Source: Nemertoderma westbladi (lineage: Eukaryota > Xenacoelomorpha > Nemertodermatida > Nemertodermatidae). Taken from it: 44,729 bases of DNA. A model generated the notes under the pieces. That model ran no database searches. It was given only the letters and a program-made list of their open reading frames with translations, and had not been told where the DNA came from. Positions 22,771 to 34,940 of the stretch are shown here, piece by piece; position 1 is the first letter of the stretch; every line of letters starts with the position of its first letter. Position numbers and translations under genes: made by a program. Location of the stretch: the NCBI GenBank assembly GCA_032718475.1, contig JAUCBJ010002095.1:1-44729 (forward strand), in the 5' to 3' direction.

Positions 22771-24727
22771 GGATGGAGGGATAATTTCTGGTAAATAATT
22801 ACGAATAAATAGTAAATGTATTAGTAAAAAGCACGATTCTGAATTATGACATTGAACTACATAGTAGTTTAAATGTTATTTCAATAAAAACATAATTTTC
22901 ATACAAATATTTATTACAAGGTTTCAATCATACCAATATTAAGATTGTATTTCCACCTTGTTTTTAATTACAGTCACAAAAATAAGGGGCCTATGGCCTT
23001 AAAATAATGTTCGTCGAGCCATAAGGTTTGTAATCCTCAGCACAGAATATGGTCGAAATTCTGCATGGACATCTGTCTGGTTTTCCATGCGTTTGTCTCT
23101 TGATTAGATATCAGCTATTTAGCAATGTTATTCAGTCATGTTTGATACGAGTGAATTAGAGTAAAAGCTTATTTGAAAATTACAGCGAATGTCACTCAGC
23201 AACGGCTCGAAAATCATGAAGAAAGTTTCTGAGTTTAACTGCCTATTTAGACAGTACCGGTACTCAAAAATATCATTAATGTGTCAGGTCATGAGTAACA
23301 AAGCCGAGACTGTATCAGAGGTAGTCATTTTAATTGATAAACATTGACTATTGTGTGAAAATTGTACATTTTCTCCTCGGAAATGTTCATCTCTGTGTGA
23401 AGTTAAATCTCTATGTGTATAATCTACTTTGTAAAGCAGTGGATACATTCAAAGAAGTAGATTGCATAATAGATTTCATTGAAGTAGAATTGTGTTTATT
23501 TGTAAAATTATTATATAATATATTTATCTTATATTAGCAGGGAAATAAAATTTGTCTTAAATTTAATTAATATTGAAAACATTCAGAAATAAAAGCAAAT
23601 AACAAAACTTACTGTTAAGATATTGTTTAAATTCAAAATATTCCAAGAAGTAAGCCACTCATGACCAAAATAGTGTTCTAATATGTATACATATATATAG
23701 TTTGCAATGACAAATGATTGTCTGGTAGAAATATTTACGATGAAAAATAAAGATAATACATCAAATGTAATACACTATATAGATTCACATTTATCCAATG
23801 TTTGATATCTACGACGACTTGAGTGGGCTTATGGCATTAATATTATAAACAATAAATTAGGTGGTCTAATGGTGGGTCCTTGTGGTTTGGTTGCTGTTAA
23901 ATTGAGGTAATATTAGAACATGACCTATTGTATTGTTTATATGGGTTTAATTTATTTTTGTTGACCTACATACTACTACAACAACTACAGTAACATAATC
24001 ATCTAATGCAACATACAAACATTTCTACATAAAAATATAACATGATTTTATTGCACATTTTTTAAGGAACCTGAAGTTAAAAATATGGTATTATTCCCTT
24101 ACAATGATTTACCTCCCTTCAGCACATAATTTACATAATAGTAGCACGGTTGTAGTATTACAACTACCCAAGGATTCTAGTGTTCTTATACTTATGCTGT
24201 CTGTATTTTACGTTCTGCGTTGTCATTGGCAACAACATGTTCGAACTTCACATCATTTAACAAAACTGCACTTCATGCTGGAATTTAATTTTTATCTGCA
24301 TGACAAAGTAAAGGTGCAAGTTCCTCATGCGTGGTGTTTGAAATGTTCTAAACCAGATATTATTTTGGCATTCAATTCGCACGAATTTGTAGAATATTCG
24401 GTGTATTCTTATAACTTCTTTGATTTCTACTGAGTATTTACATAGAATTCTATATAAATTCGAAATTATGATTGTAGTGCATGACTGCTAACAGATCACT
24501 AGACTATATCTACTGATCCAATAAACAGTTAATATAAAAACAGAATAACTATCCTTTATCACAATAGAAGATGATGAATGATATTCTATTCTGAGCACAG
24601 CAATACAATGCTATGCTAATAATGATCTTCAAAGCAAACAATCTTTCACTACCGTTGTTTCCAACTAAATATCACCAATGCTACCGAACAGCATTCAATA
24701 ACCATATTCAGATCAATCATATAGTTA
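22771..24727. other. No supported gene; downstream of the receptor
   Basis: AT-rich sequence. A 109-codon plus-strand frame at 24104-24433 has no recognisable domain and is probably chance. The region just below 24728 should contain the receptor 3' UTR on the minus strand, but I cannot place its polyadenylation signal with confidence. Confidence 0.35.
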
Positions 24728-25731
24728 TCAAAGATTAGAACTAGCTGTGTTGCAACGCGGTCTAATACCCGGTCCAGAGATAGTAGAATATCTTACAGAA
24801 ACCCTTCTCTTCCAACTTCTACAGGTCAACAGTTTATAGAAACTAATCCTGAACACCTTATTAAACAAGGTGTAAATGATGGGGTTTAGAGAACTGTTGA
24901 GATAACCTAGCCACAGTACGAAGGCCTGTACTTCCACTGAAACGTGAACATTCGATAAAAAATTCAAGTAATAAACTATAAAAAATGGAGTCCAACAAAT
25001 TGTGAAGCAGATGAATACTATCCCGAGGACGTTGATAGCCTTGCGTTGTGGACTAATTGGACTTCGAAAGTTGCTGCTGCTTGAAGCCTTGCTGGTTAAT
25101 GTGTAATGCCGCCTAAGAGTCACAGGGGATCCTTTAGATGGACTAACATCTGGTGGGGGTATAGACAATCCCATTATTCCATTGTTTAAAGATTCCATCA
25201 TAATTCCTTTGCTTATTTTCATGCATTTCGGCTTTTCTTCTTTATTGAGTGCATGCACCGATAAACTGGTAAAGGAATTGAAAATAAGTTATTAAATAAG
25301 ATACTAACTAACTACTTAATTTAACTAATAAAAAAAATAAGAAAATATAGTGAACACAACCATAAACCTACTTCACCACTGTAAAATAAGACAATAATAA
25401 CATAACTTATAATTTACTTTGTTAATATGAAAAATGGTACAGTGGTTTTGATTATTACCAGTTAAAAAGGCGATTTGGAAAGGCAAGCATATCTGTCAGC
25501 CACAGGGAGGAGTGATGTATGCATTTAGAAATGCATACTGAATACCATTAACGAAAACTAATTAATGATTGTGTTACCTGTAAAATATAATCATCAGAAC
25601 CAGAGGCAAGAAGAAGGAACCAATAGCTGAATATATGATAAACCCATCGCTCTTTGTGTTAAAGTTGCATTGTATCTGACCATTGACTGGGTAGACAATC
25701 GCTTCAGGGTCTAGACCAGCAAGCACAAAAC
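24728..25731 (-). CDS. Aminergic class A GPCR, 3' exons (TM5-TM7)
   Basis: Two minus-strand exons: 25731-25578 (begins after TACTTTAG, ends CAG before GTAACA) and 25265-24728 (after TTTACCAG). Junction phases agree (2 nt + 50 codons + 2 nt, then 1 nt). The first encodes extracellular loop 2 and TM5 (IIYSAIGSFFLPLVLMIIFY). The second encodes a Ser-rich third intracellular loop, TM6 with FTICWTPFFIVYYL, TM7 with WLGYLNSSLNPIIYTLFN (NPxxY), helix 8 and a Cys-containing tail. TM5 keeps Ser at the 5.42 and 5.46 positions and Ala at 5.43. CWxPFF and NPIIY are the hallmarks of monoamine receptors (5-HT2, alpha-adrenergic/octopamine or dopamine-like); the subtype cannot be fixed. TM1-TM4 exons are not visible upstream in the window. 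Confidence 0.9.
25266..25577 (-). other. Receptor intron between TM5 and loop 3 exons
   Basis: 312 bases, GT-AG, splitting an AG|T serine codon. Removal joins IIFY to SLSVHALNKEE without a stop, supporting the model. Confidence 0.85.
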
Positions 25732-26939
25732 CTAAAGTAGAAGAATGAATTGAATACAAAGGAAGGACCGGATACAAGCGTTATTTTACAATATGTATTA
25801 TGTGTTATTGTCATTGCAAAATGTATTATGACACCGATGAAAACTGATAGAAGATGTATGAAGGGTTTGGTTTCAAACCAAGGCTGTTGGTGCTGAATAT
25901 GTTGGCTAGCCAAATTAAAGTTATAGTTCACCAAATACGGTATTAATTGGACTTGATTCACGCGACATGAATTAATATACACTTTCACGTAGGTTTATAT
26001 TAACTTGTCCTTCTATGTCAAGGTCAGAGAATCCTAACGAGGAGAAAAATACTATTACCTCTCTCCCAAGATTTACGAGGTTCTAGCATTTTAACTTCCT
26101 CTTAAGGAAAATACAAACTGGACGTTATAGAATGCTAATGAGGCTCTCATGGATTCATGCTCGAGAGATATAACGTTAAATTACTCAAATTTTTTATTTT
26201 TAAGATTTATTTTATCAACAAATTCACAGTGAATTTTATATAATAATTAACAGCTTGGGGATAAAATGAATAAATTATATATTATTAGTTATTATAATTT
26301 ACCTACTTAGAGCGTTATATTCCCTGGACTAAATAGTTATATATTCTGTGTAATCGGTAATGTGTGTTTATTTATTTCTTCCTTTGGTCTATAAATACAT
26401 ACATATGTAGAAGGAATCCTAATATACATAATACAAATATGATATAGATCATCATGATGGACATTTAATAATTGAATTAATGGCTCATTTCCCTCCCAAT
26501 AATACAATAAAGCCACAATTCCCTGCCAAAATACACCAGTTGCAGGACGTCAGGATTATTACAGTGAAGGTATATATGATCTATTGATACCAGAGCGTTG
26601 CAACAGCAAGGTGATGCTGATCAACATGTTGAGATCTTTGTATAATGGTTTGTTCAGGAGGTGAAGAGAGCAAATTTGAAAACTATAAAGTGTTCATTAT
26701 ATATATGCAGTACCAAAACTCATCCTCATGCGAAACCATTGGCTGTTCGAATTGGAGAGCAAAGATTTGAAGAAATGTGTTATAACAATTTGGTAAATGA
26801 TAAAATTTTGCTAGGAGGTACAAAAGCCCTTTCAAATTAAAATTTCATCTTGAGTAATCTATAAACTTAACAATTTTTCAGGTGAATATTAGATGCGTTT
26901 CAAAGCACCACCCCCCTCGATCTATATCGCACCGAATCT
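25732..26939. other. No gene seen; part of the receptor upstream intron
   Basis: I looked for the TM1-TM4 exons on the minus strand, including a DRY-type motif, and found none here. The segment is probably intronic, since the 25731 exon starts with a clear acceptor. Confidence 0.45.
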
Positions 26940-28514
26940 CTCTATTAACCCCGGGGGTGGGTCAATATGACCCCTCCCCCCGGGGTTTTTCGGTTATAAC
27001 TCTGAAACCAACGCAGTGGGGGGGTCTAAAATTTTATGACTTTTCCTAAAAATCTATTCTCTTCCTAATAGTGAAAACGGTTTTCATAAATATTGGAAGT
27101 TTTCGAGTTATAGCAACATTTTTTAACCCTACTTTTGACACTTTTTTAAGGCGTATTTTGAAAATTACATTTCATGAAATATTAATTGTAACATCTCAAT
27201 TTTTTATTTACACCGGTTTTTTGGTGTTTGCAATTAGATGGAATTCATATGAATAAATTTAGAAAATTCAAACTTGTTTTTTTCGGCGGTGCCTATTTTA
27301 CTGCCAGCACCAAATTTTGAAATATGTCACTTTTGTAAATTGGTTGTTTGAACCTGTTTTTTGCACAATAGGGGTTTTTAAGGGTTCTTATTTCGATGGA
27401 ATATATACCAGTTGTACCAGGATTATCAAACTTGTACTGTGTGCAATCTGGTGTGCAAAATTTAAATGCCAGCACGAAATTTTGAAAATCCATTCAATAT
27501 TTCAATTGCTTGTGACAACTTATTTCTAGCGTTTTAGAGGTTTATGGTGGTTCTGAATTCAATGGAATAAATAATTATCTAACTAGACATCTCAAACTTG
27601 TTTTTTTTTGGAAGTGGGTGCAAAATTTGGTGCTAGCACCAAATTTTGAAAACCATCAAATATATCAATTGATTGTGTCACCTTGTTTTTTGCGTTATAC
27701 GGGTATGTGAGTGTTCTGAATTCAATGGAACAAGTAAAAATTCCATAAGAGTTTTTTTCAAACCTGTATTTTTCGCCGGTGGGTGAAATTAGTTTTGTGC
27801 CAGCACCAAATTTTTGAAAATAAGCAAAACGATCGATATATAGTATCTCATTGTAACTTGCGTTATTCGGGTTTATGAGGGTCCTGAATCCGATAGAATC
27901 AATAAAAACCGCACTGGACATCTCAAACTTGTACTTTTTGGTGATGGGTACGAAATTTGGTGCTAGCACCAAAATTTCCCATATTACGCCGAAAAATATG
28001 ATTAGCAGTGATCTGGCAAATTAGAAATATATTCCATTAGAATCAGCGCCCCAGAAAACCTAAAAAGGTGAATTTATAGCATCTTATAAGTTAATTAAAA
28101 ATTTTGTGTTCAAACTGAAAAGTGCTGGTTACTTCTTTTTTTTATTTTTTGCCTACGTAGAGGACTAAAACATCCATTTACAGTAATCAGATCAATTTTA
28201 AATATTTTAAAATGGATTTTGCGCCCCAGAAACCCTGTCTTGGAAAACAATTAGCCGAAAATTGTAAATTTCAAATTTTATGAAAATTGTTCACATTTTG
28301 GTGCTGCAAAAAAACCACCCCAGTACCAATTTTTTTTTCGGTCGGTTTCGGATTAGTGAAATCTAGGTACAAACGAAAAATCTGACGTTTTCGTTAAAAT
28401 TTGTAGATTGTAGGGGGGGGGGGGGGGGGGGGGGTCAATAAGACCCACCCCCCCCCCCCCCCGCCCCCACCCCCTGGTATTTGTACAACATTTTATAGCC
28501 CGGTACTAATAGGG
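26940..28514. mobile_element. TTAA-flanked non-autonomous element, copy 2
   Basis: Co-linear with 17119-18685 over its whole length and in the same orientation. The right end is clean (CTAATAGGG then TTAA at 28515-28518). The left end reads CTCTATTAACC, where copy 1 has CCCTATTAAACC, and no TTAA precedes it, so that end has decayed. The right subterminal palindrome has expanded to a 22-base G-run (28413-28434) facing a long C-run. It would sit in the receptor's upstream intron if the gene continues. Confidence 0.85.
27270..27990. repeat. Five ~162-bp tandem repeats inside element copy 2
   Basis: Palindromic centres (GCCAGCACCAAATTTTG and GGTGCTAGCACCAAATTT types) fall near 27302, 27466, 27631, 27797 and 27962. 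Unit order and type match copy 1, so the five-unit array predates the spread of the element. Confidence 0.85.
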
Positions 28515-28749
28515 TTAAGTGAGAGGCAACAAAAGATGTATGCATGATTATGAGAAAAGTAATTCAAACCTAGCTGTTAGATTGAGTTCCAAATTGCCGT
28601 ACTCACAGAACTCACCATATTATTTAATATTTTGCAATTGAACAGTTTAAGATCAGTTCAAGTAAATGCTACCAAGACCGAATTCATGTGTTTTAATGTT
28701 AATGAAATTTTTCCACAAAATTTATAATGAATGTGAAAATCTTTTAGGC

Positions 28750-31700
28750 TGATTAAGCCAAGGAATGCCTGTTCACCACCATAATGGGTGATCTTCCACA
28801 GTAAACCCTTCCACTCTGTTTTATAAATGAATACCTGTTCACCACCATGGGTGATCTTCCGCAGTAAACCCTTCAACTCTTGTTTCCTAAAGGAATGCCT
28901 GTTCACCACCATGGATGATCCTCCACAGTAAACCCTTCGACTCTGTTTCCTAAATGAATGCCTGTTCACCACCATGGATGATCCTCCACAATAAACCCTT
29001 CCACTCTATTTCCTAAAGGAATGAATGTTCACCACCATGGGTGATATTCAACAGTAAACCCTTCCACTCTGTTTCTTAAAGGAATGCCTGTTCACCACCA
29101 TGGGTGATATTCCACAGTAAACCCTTCCATTATGGTCCTAAATTAATGCCTGTTCACCACCATGGATGATCCTCCACAATAAACCCTTCCACTCTGTTTC
29201 CTATATGAATGTCTGTTCATCACCATGGATGATCTTCCACAGTAAACCCTTCCACTCTGTTTCCTATAGGAATGCCTGTTCACCGCCATGGGTGATCTTC
29301 CACAGTATACCCTTCCACTCTTTGTCCCAAATTAATGCCTGTTCACCACACCATCGGTGATCTTCCACAGTAAACCCTTCCACTCTGTTTCCTAAAGGAA
29401 TGCCTGTTCACCACCATGGATGATCCTCCACAATAAACCCTTCCACTCTGTTTCCTATATGAATGTCTGTTCATCACCATGGATGATCTTCCACAGTAAA
29501 CCCTTCCACTCTGTTTCCTAAAGGAATGCCTGTTCACCACCATCGGTGCTCTTCCACAGAAAACCCTTCCACTCTGTTTCCTAAATGAATGCCTGTTCAC
29601 CACACCATCGGTGATCTTCCACAGTAAACCCTTCCACTCTGTTTCCTAAATGAATGTCTGTTCATCACCATGGATGATCTTCCACAGTAAACTCTTCCAC
29701 TCTGTTTCCTAAAGGAATGCCTGTTCACCACCATCGATCTTCCACAGTAAACCCTTCCACTCTGTTTCCTAAATGAATGTCTGTTCATCACCATGGATGA
29801 TCTTCCACAGTAAACCCTTCCACTCTGTTTCCTAAAGGAATGCCTGTTCACCGCCATGGGTGATCTTCCACAGTACACCCTTCCACTCTTTTTCCTAAAT
29901 GAATGCCTGTTCACCACCATCGGTGATCTTCCACAGTAAACCTTTCCACTCTGTTCCCTAAAGGAATACCTGTTCACCACCATGGGTGATCTTCCACAGT
30001 AAACCCTACCACGCTGTTTCCTAAAGGAATACCTGTTCACCAGTATGGGTGATCTTCCACAGTAAACCCTTCCACTCTGTTTCCTATATGAATGTCTGTT
30101 CATCACCATGGATGATCTTCCACAGTAAACCCTTCCACTCTGTTTCCTAAAGGAATGCCTGTTCACCGCCATGGGTGATCTTCCACAGTATACCCTTCCA
30201 CTCTTTGTCCCAAATTAATGCCTGTTCACTACCATCGGTGTTCTTCCACAGAAAACCCTTCCACTCTGTTTCCTAAATGAATGCCTGTTCACCACCATCG
30301 GTGATCTTCCACAGTAAACCCTTCCACTCTGTTTCCTAAATGAATGTCTGTTCATCGCCATGGATGATCTTCCACAGTAAACTCTTCCACTCTGTTTCCT
30401 AAAGGAATGCCTGTTCACCGCCATGGGTGATCTTCCACAGTATACCCTTCCACTCTTTTTCCTAAATGAATGCCTGTTCACCACCATCGGTGATCTTCCA
30501 CAGTAAACCCTTCCACTCTGTTTCCTAAATGAATGCCTGTTCACCACCGTCGGTGATCTTCCACAGTAAACCCTTCCACTCTGTTTCCTAAATGAATGCA
30601 TGTTCGCCAACATCAGTGATCTTCCACAGTAAACCCTTCCACTCTGTTTCCTAAATGAATGCATGTTCACCACCATCGGTGATCTTCCACAGTAAACCCT
30701 TCCACTCTGTTTCCTAAATGAATGCCTGTTCACCACCATCGGTGATCTTCCACAGTAAACCCTTCCACTCTGTTTCCTAAATGAATGCCTGTTCACCACC
30801 GTCGGTTATCTTCCACAGTAAACCATTCCACTCTGTTTCCTAAATGAATGCCTGTTCACCAACATCAGTGATCTTCCACAGTAAACCCTTCAACTCTGTT
30901 TCCTAAAGTAATACCTGTTCACCACCATCGGTGATCTTCCAAAGTAAACCCTTCCACTCTGTTTCCTAAATGAATGCCTGTTCACCACCATCAGTGATCT
31001 TCCACAGTAACCCTTCCACTCTGGTCCTAAATTAATGCCTGTTCACCACCATGGATGATCTTCCACAGTAAACCCTTCCACTCTGTTTCCTATATGAATC
31101 TCTGTTCATCACCATGGATGATCTTCCATAGTAAACCCTAACCACTCTGTTTCCTAAAGGAATGCCTGTTAACCACCATCGATCTTCCACAGTAAACCCT
31201 TCCACTCTGTTTCCTAAATGAATGTCTGTTCATCACCATGGATGATCTTCCACAGTAAACTCTTCCACTCTGTTTCCTAAAGGAATGCCTGTTCACCGCC
31301 ATGGGTGATCTTCCACAGTATACCCTTCCACTCTTTTTCCTAAATGAATGCCTGTTCACCACCATCGGTGATCTTCCACAGTAAACCCTTCCACTCTGTT
31401 TCCTAAATGAATGCCTGTTCACCACCGTCGGTGATCTTCCACAGTAAACCCTTCCACTCTGTTTCCTAAATGAATGCCTGTTCGCCAACATCAGTGATCT
31501 TCCACAGTAAACCCTTCCACTCTGTTTCCTAAATGAATGCCTGTTCACCACCATCGGTGATCTTCCACAGTAAACCCTACCACGCTGTTTCCTAAAGGAA
31601 TACCTGTTCACCAGTATGGGTGATCTTCCACAGTAAACCCTTCCACTCTGTTTCCTATATGAATGTCTGTTCATCACCATGGATGATCTTCCACAGTAAA

Positions 31701-32436
31701 CCCTTCCACTCTGTTTCCTAAAGGAATGCCTGTTCACCGCCATGGGTGATCTTCCACAGTATACCCTTCCACTCTTTGTCCCAAATTAATGCCTGTTCAC
31801 TATCATCGGTGTTCTTCCACAGAAAACCCTTCCACTCTGTTTCCTAAATGAATGCCTATTCACCACCATCGGTGATCTTCCACAGTAAACCCTTCCACTC
31901 TGTTTCCTAAATGAATGTCTGTTCATCGCCATGGATGATCTTCCACAGTAAACTCTTCCACTCTGTTTCCTAAAGGAATGCCTGTTCACCGCCATGGGTG
32001 ATCTTCCACAGTATACCCTTCCACTCTTTTTCCTAAATGAATGCCTGTTCACCACCATCGGTGATCTTCCACAGTAAACCCTTCCACTCTGTTTCCTAAA
32101 TGAATGCCTGTTCACCACCATCGGTGATCTTCCACAGTAAACCCTTCCACACTGTTTCCTAAATGAATGCCTGTTCACCACCGTCGGTGATCTTTCACAG
32201 TAAACCATTCCACTCTGTTTCCTAAATGAATGCCTGTTCACCAACATCAGTGATCTTCCACAGTAAACCCTTCAACTCTGTTTCCTAAAGTAATACCTGT
32301 TCACCACCATCGGTGATCTTCCACAGTAAACCCTTCCACTCTGTTTCCTAAATGAATGCCTGTTCATCACCATGGATGATCTTCCACAGTAAACTCTTCC
32401 ACTCTGTTTCCTAAAGGAATGCCTGTTCACCGCCAT
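28750..32436. repeat. 63-bp satellite, about 58 copies, open in one frame
   Basis: The unit includes TTCCACAGTAAACCCTTCC, ACTCTGTTTCCTAAATGAAT and GCCTGTTCACCACCATSGG. The 63-base period equals 21 codons, and one minus-strand frame stays open for 150-200 codons at a time, repeating NRHSFRKQSGRVYCGRS plus a variable MVV/MVM/MAV/MLA linker. The other two minus-strand frames contain stops in the consensus. Breaks occur where units carry small indels (near 29340, 29730, 30200, 31020, 31180 and 31780). A higher-order duplication is present. The array ends in mid-unit where the LINE begins. No signal peptide, start context or known domain supports a gene, so I call it a satellite. Confidence 0.93.
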
Positions 32437-32539
32437 GACTATCTGTTGGTACTTGTGATTGTGTCACTAAGTACTCAGTACTGCAGCAATCAGATACCAA
32501 CTTTTTACTTTAGGCCTATCGGTTTGGGAAGTTGGGAAA

Positions 32540-34940
32540 ATGCTTGGGGAACATGAGCCCGATATTCAGACTACCCCTACCCCAACTGTGCCTCTAAACA
32601 CGCCAGGCGGTCCACCGAACGGTCAGTCCACGAATAAAGGTCGAGGCGCTAAGCGTCCTCGAATAAGAAGTAGTGACTCCGCAACACCATCCATTAACAC
32701 CATCCCACCTGGAGACCGGTCAAACTTCGTATTCGGCAATGCGCAAACCTCAGGCCCGGATCAAAACAGCCAAGTTATACTTCCAACTACCGGTAATTAT
32801 CTCGAGTTGTTACAGTTGATACCAGGGATAAAGGAGGGAGTTGATACATTACAGTTATCGTTTAATGACGCCACGGCTACGATTCATAGCAACTCCTGGA
32901 GGTTAGACTCCTTGCATCGACGCCAGGTTGAAACTGAAAAACTTATATCGAGCCGTTGTCTAATAGTAGCTGGTTTCCCGGAAGGTACAAGCAATGAAGT
33001 ACCGGTACTCGAGGATGTGATGGGTGAGTTTATCAGCGGACGACGGACAACCACTTAATATTGAGCGAATATTTAGATTGGGACTCCTGAAACGAAACGC
33101 ACGCAGTCGTCCAATTAAGGTGGAGTTTCTAAGTCTTAAAACGCGGAATTTGGTGCTAGAAGCTGCTCGAAATCGCCTTGGTAAGGATTCGTCGATTCGC
33201 TTCTCAGAAGATCTGCCAGTGGAGTTACGCCAACAGCGCGACACACTATCCCGACTGGCACGTGAGGCAACCACACTCGGTATGAGTAGCGCGGTCCGTG
33301 GAAACAAGCTTCTCTTGAATGGCAGCTCCATCAGCGGGTGGGAAGTTTATTCATCCCCGAATATAAGTTTATCGGCCATTCTCGGACGGGGCCAGTACCA
33401 TTATCCAGCTGTATTGAATCCCTCTACCCCCGAACACTGCCCACCCTACCAACTGAACCAGTTCCACCACGCTCATCCAGTACGACCAGTAACACCACCC
33501 TCATCTGTGAGGAATAACCCCTATACCGGATCTGGAAACCCACATTCCGCATCCGCTTTAGACGACCAGCCAGTCTCGGCCGGTAATGCTTACGGTAACG
33601 GTGGTTACATTTCTACCCAGTATACACGACCGCGACCAAGCGCTGTGTATTGCCCTACAGTCTTTCACCCTGGTCGACCAGAACTTCCAAGCTATATTCG
33701 ACCAGGTCCACCGCCCAGTGTCAATACCAGATACTGGTACCCTACTATGAGTCAGACTAATGCGCCATCTATCGGAGGTGATGGTGAGAATGGATGGCAG
33801 GTCGTTGTGAACCAAAATAAAAATTCAAGAAAATCCTATCCCGCAGTCCGAGACAGTATGTTATTGAATAACAAATTTGGAGTGCTTATGGACCTCGATG
33901 ATGGTGGTGTGGAAGCGATTACTCAGAGTCAAAATCATACGATCTGCTCTGTACCCAATACCTATATGTCTACTATTAGTAGTAACGATGTACGAATCAG
34001 TAGAAGTTTGTATTTAGCTGGTGTTAATGACGATATACCCCATTCTGTTACGGTGAATGATGTACCAAACAGTAGTAGTCAGTTTATATCTGGTGCTAAT
34101 AACGATATACCCCATCCTGTTATGGTGAATGATGTACCAAACAGTAGTAGTCAGTTTATATCTGGTGCTAATAACGATATACCCCATTCTGTTACGGTGA
34201 ATGATGAACCAAATAGGAGTAGTCTGTATATAGCTGGTGCTAATGGCGATATATCCCACACTGTTACAATGAATGACGACAGTACTCCTCATTATGTAAC
34301 GGTAAATGAAGAAACAAACAGCTCAAATATTTCGACTGGTGTGAATAGTTTTGTCGGAAGTGTGACAGAAAATTATTTTTCAAATAAAACCAGTGAAGTA
34401 GTGCACAAAAAATGCGCACGCAGTGACAGTATGGATACGTGTATAAGTAACCTGCGTATGAGAAACAATATGCCTCCTATACCCAGCTCAGTTGTAGGTG
34501 TGTCTAGTTGTGCAATCAATTATCGCACTAGTGTAGCTACAGCTCCAGCGCATAGTATATCAGTTTCTACTTCTAACAGTATTAGAAGTTATTCTTATGA
34601 TAATATCAATGAGTTTCACTGCCCTGATTCCGTCGGCTGTTCTAATGATATAAACTTTCAATTTTCCAATAACTGTAAACCCAGTTCTAGGAAACCCAAA
34701 AACCCAAAAGGCGTTAGTTTTGGCCACTGCCCAAGGGGGCGCAACACAAAGCGTCAAGAATCGACATCGCGCCGCGTTACGCGATCTAACTCGGGTAACA
34801 GAATAAGCCAACGGTCCCAGAGCAGTGGTATCGTTACTGTTGTAGGAGTGTCTAACATTGCTGTAGGAAATAGTGTAGCCAATCAATGTGCTCAAACGAC
34901 TGCAAACCCTCATCTGCCAGACAGCCTCTATCTGGACTAA
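32540..34940 (+). pseudogene. LINE ORF1 (nucleic-acid-binding), one frameshift
   Basis: The first frame (32540-33058) and second frame (from about 33024 to 34940) are one protein of about 800 residues split by a one-base shift near 33030. The N-terminal part has a disordered basic region (GRGAKRPRIR), a helical segment and RCLIVAGFPE. The second frame continues IERIFRLG, RPIKVEFLSL and IRFSEDLPVELRQQRDTL, the layout of the LINE ORF1 RNA-binding core. A long Pro/Ser/Asn-rich tail follows, including four 24-residue repeats (34006-34300). No CCHC zinc knuckle is visible. Its end overlaps the ORF2 start by 55 bases. Confidence 0.8.
34006..34300 (+). repeat. Four 72-bp in-frame repeats within LINE ORF1
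   Basis: CGATATACCCCATTCTGTTA-type units start at 34031, 34103, 34175 and 34247, exactly 72 bases apart. They encode NDDIPHSVTVNDVPNSSSQF-type repeats. The middle two are nearly identical, the outer ones diverged. Confidence 0.85.

Noticed and set aside
24104-24433. 109-codon plus-strand open frame
   Set aside because: No recognisable domain, no start context or splice support, and biased AT-rich composition; probably chance.
28750-32436. CRISPR-like array
   Set aside because: Units are contiguous with no unique spacers, and the genome is animal.
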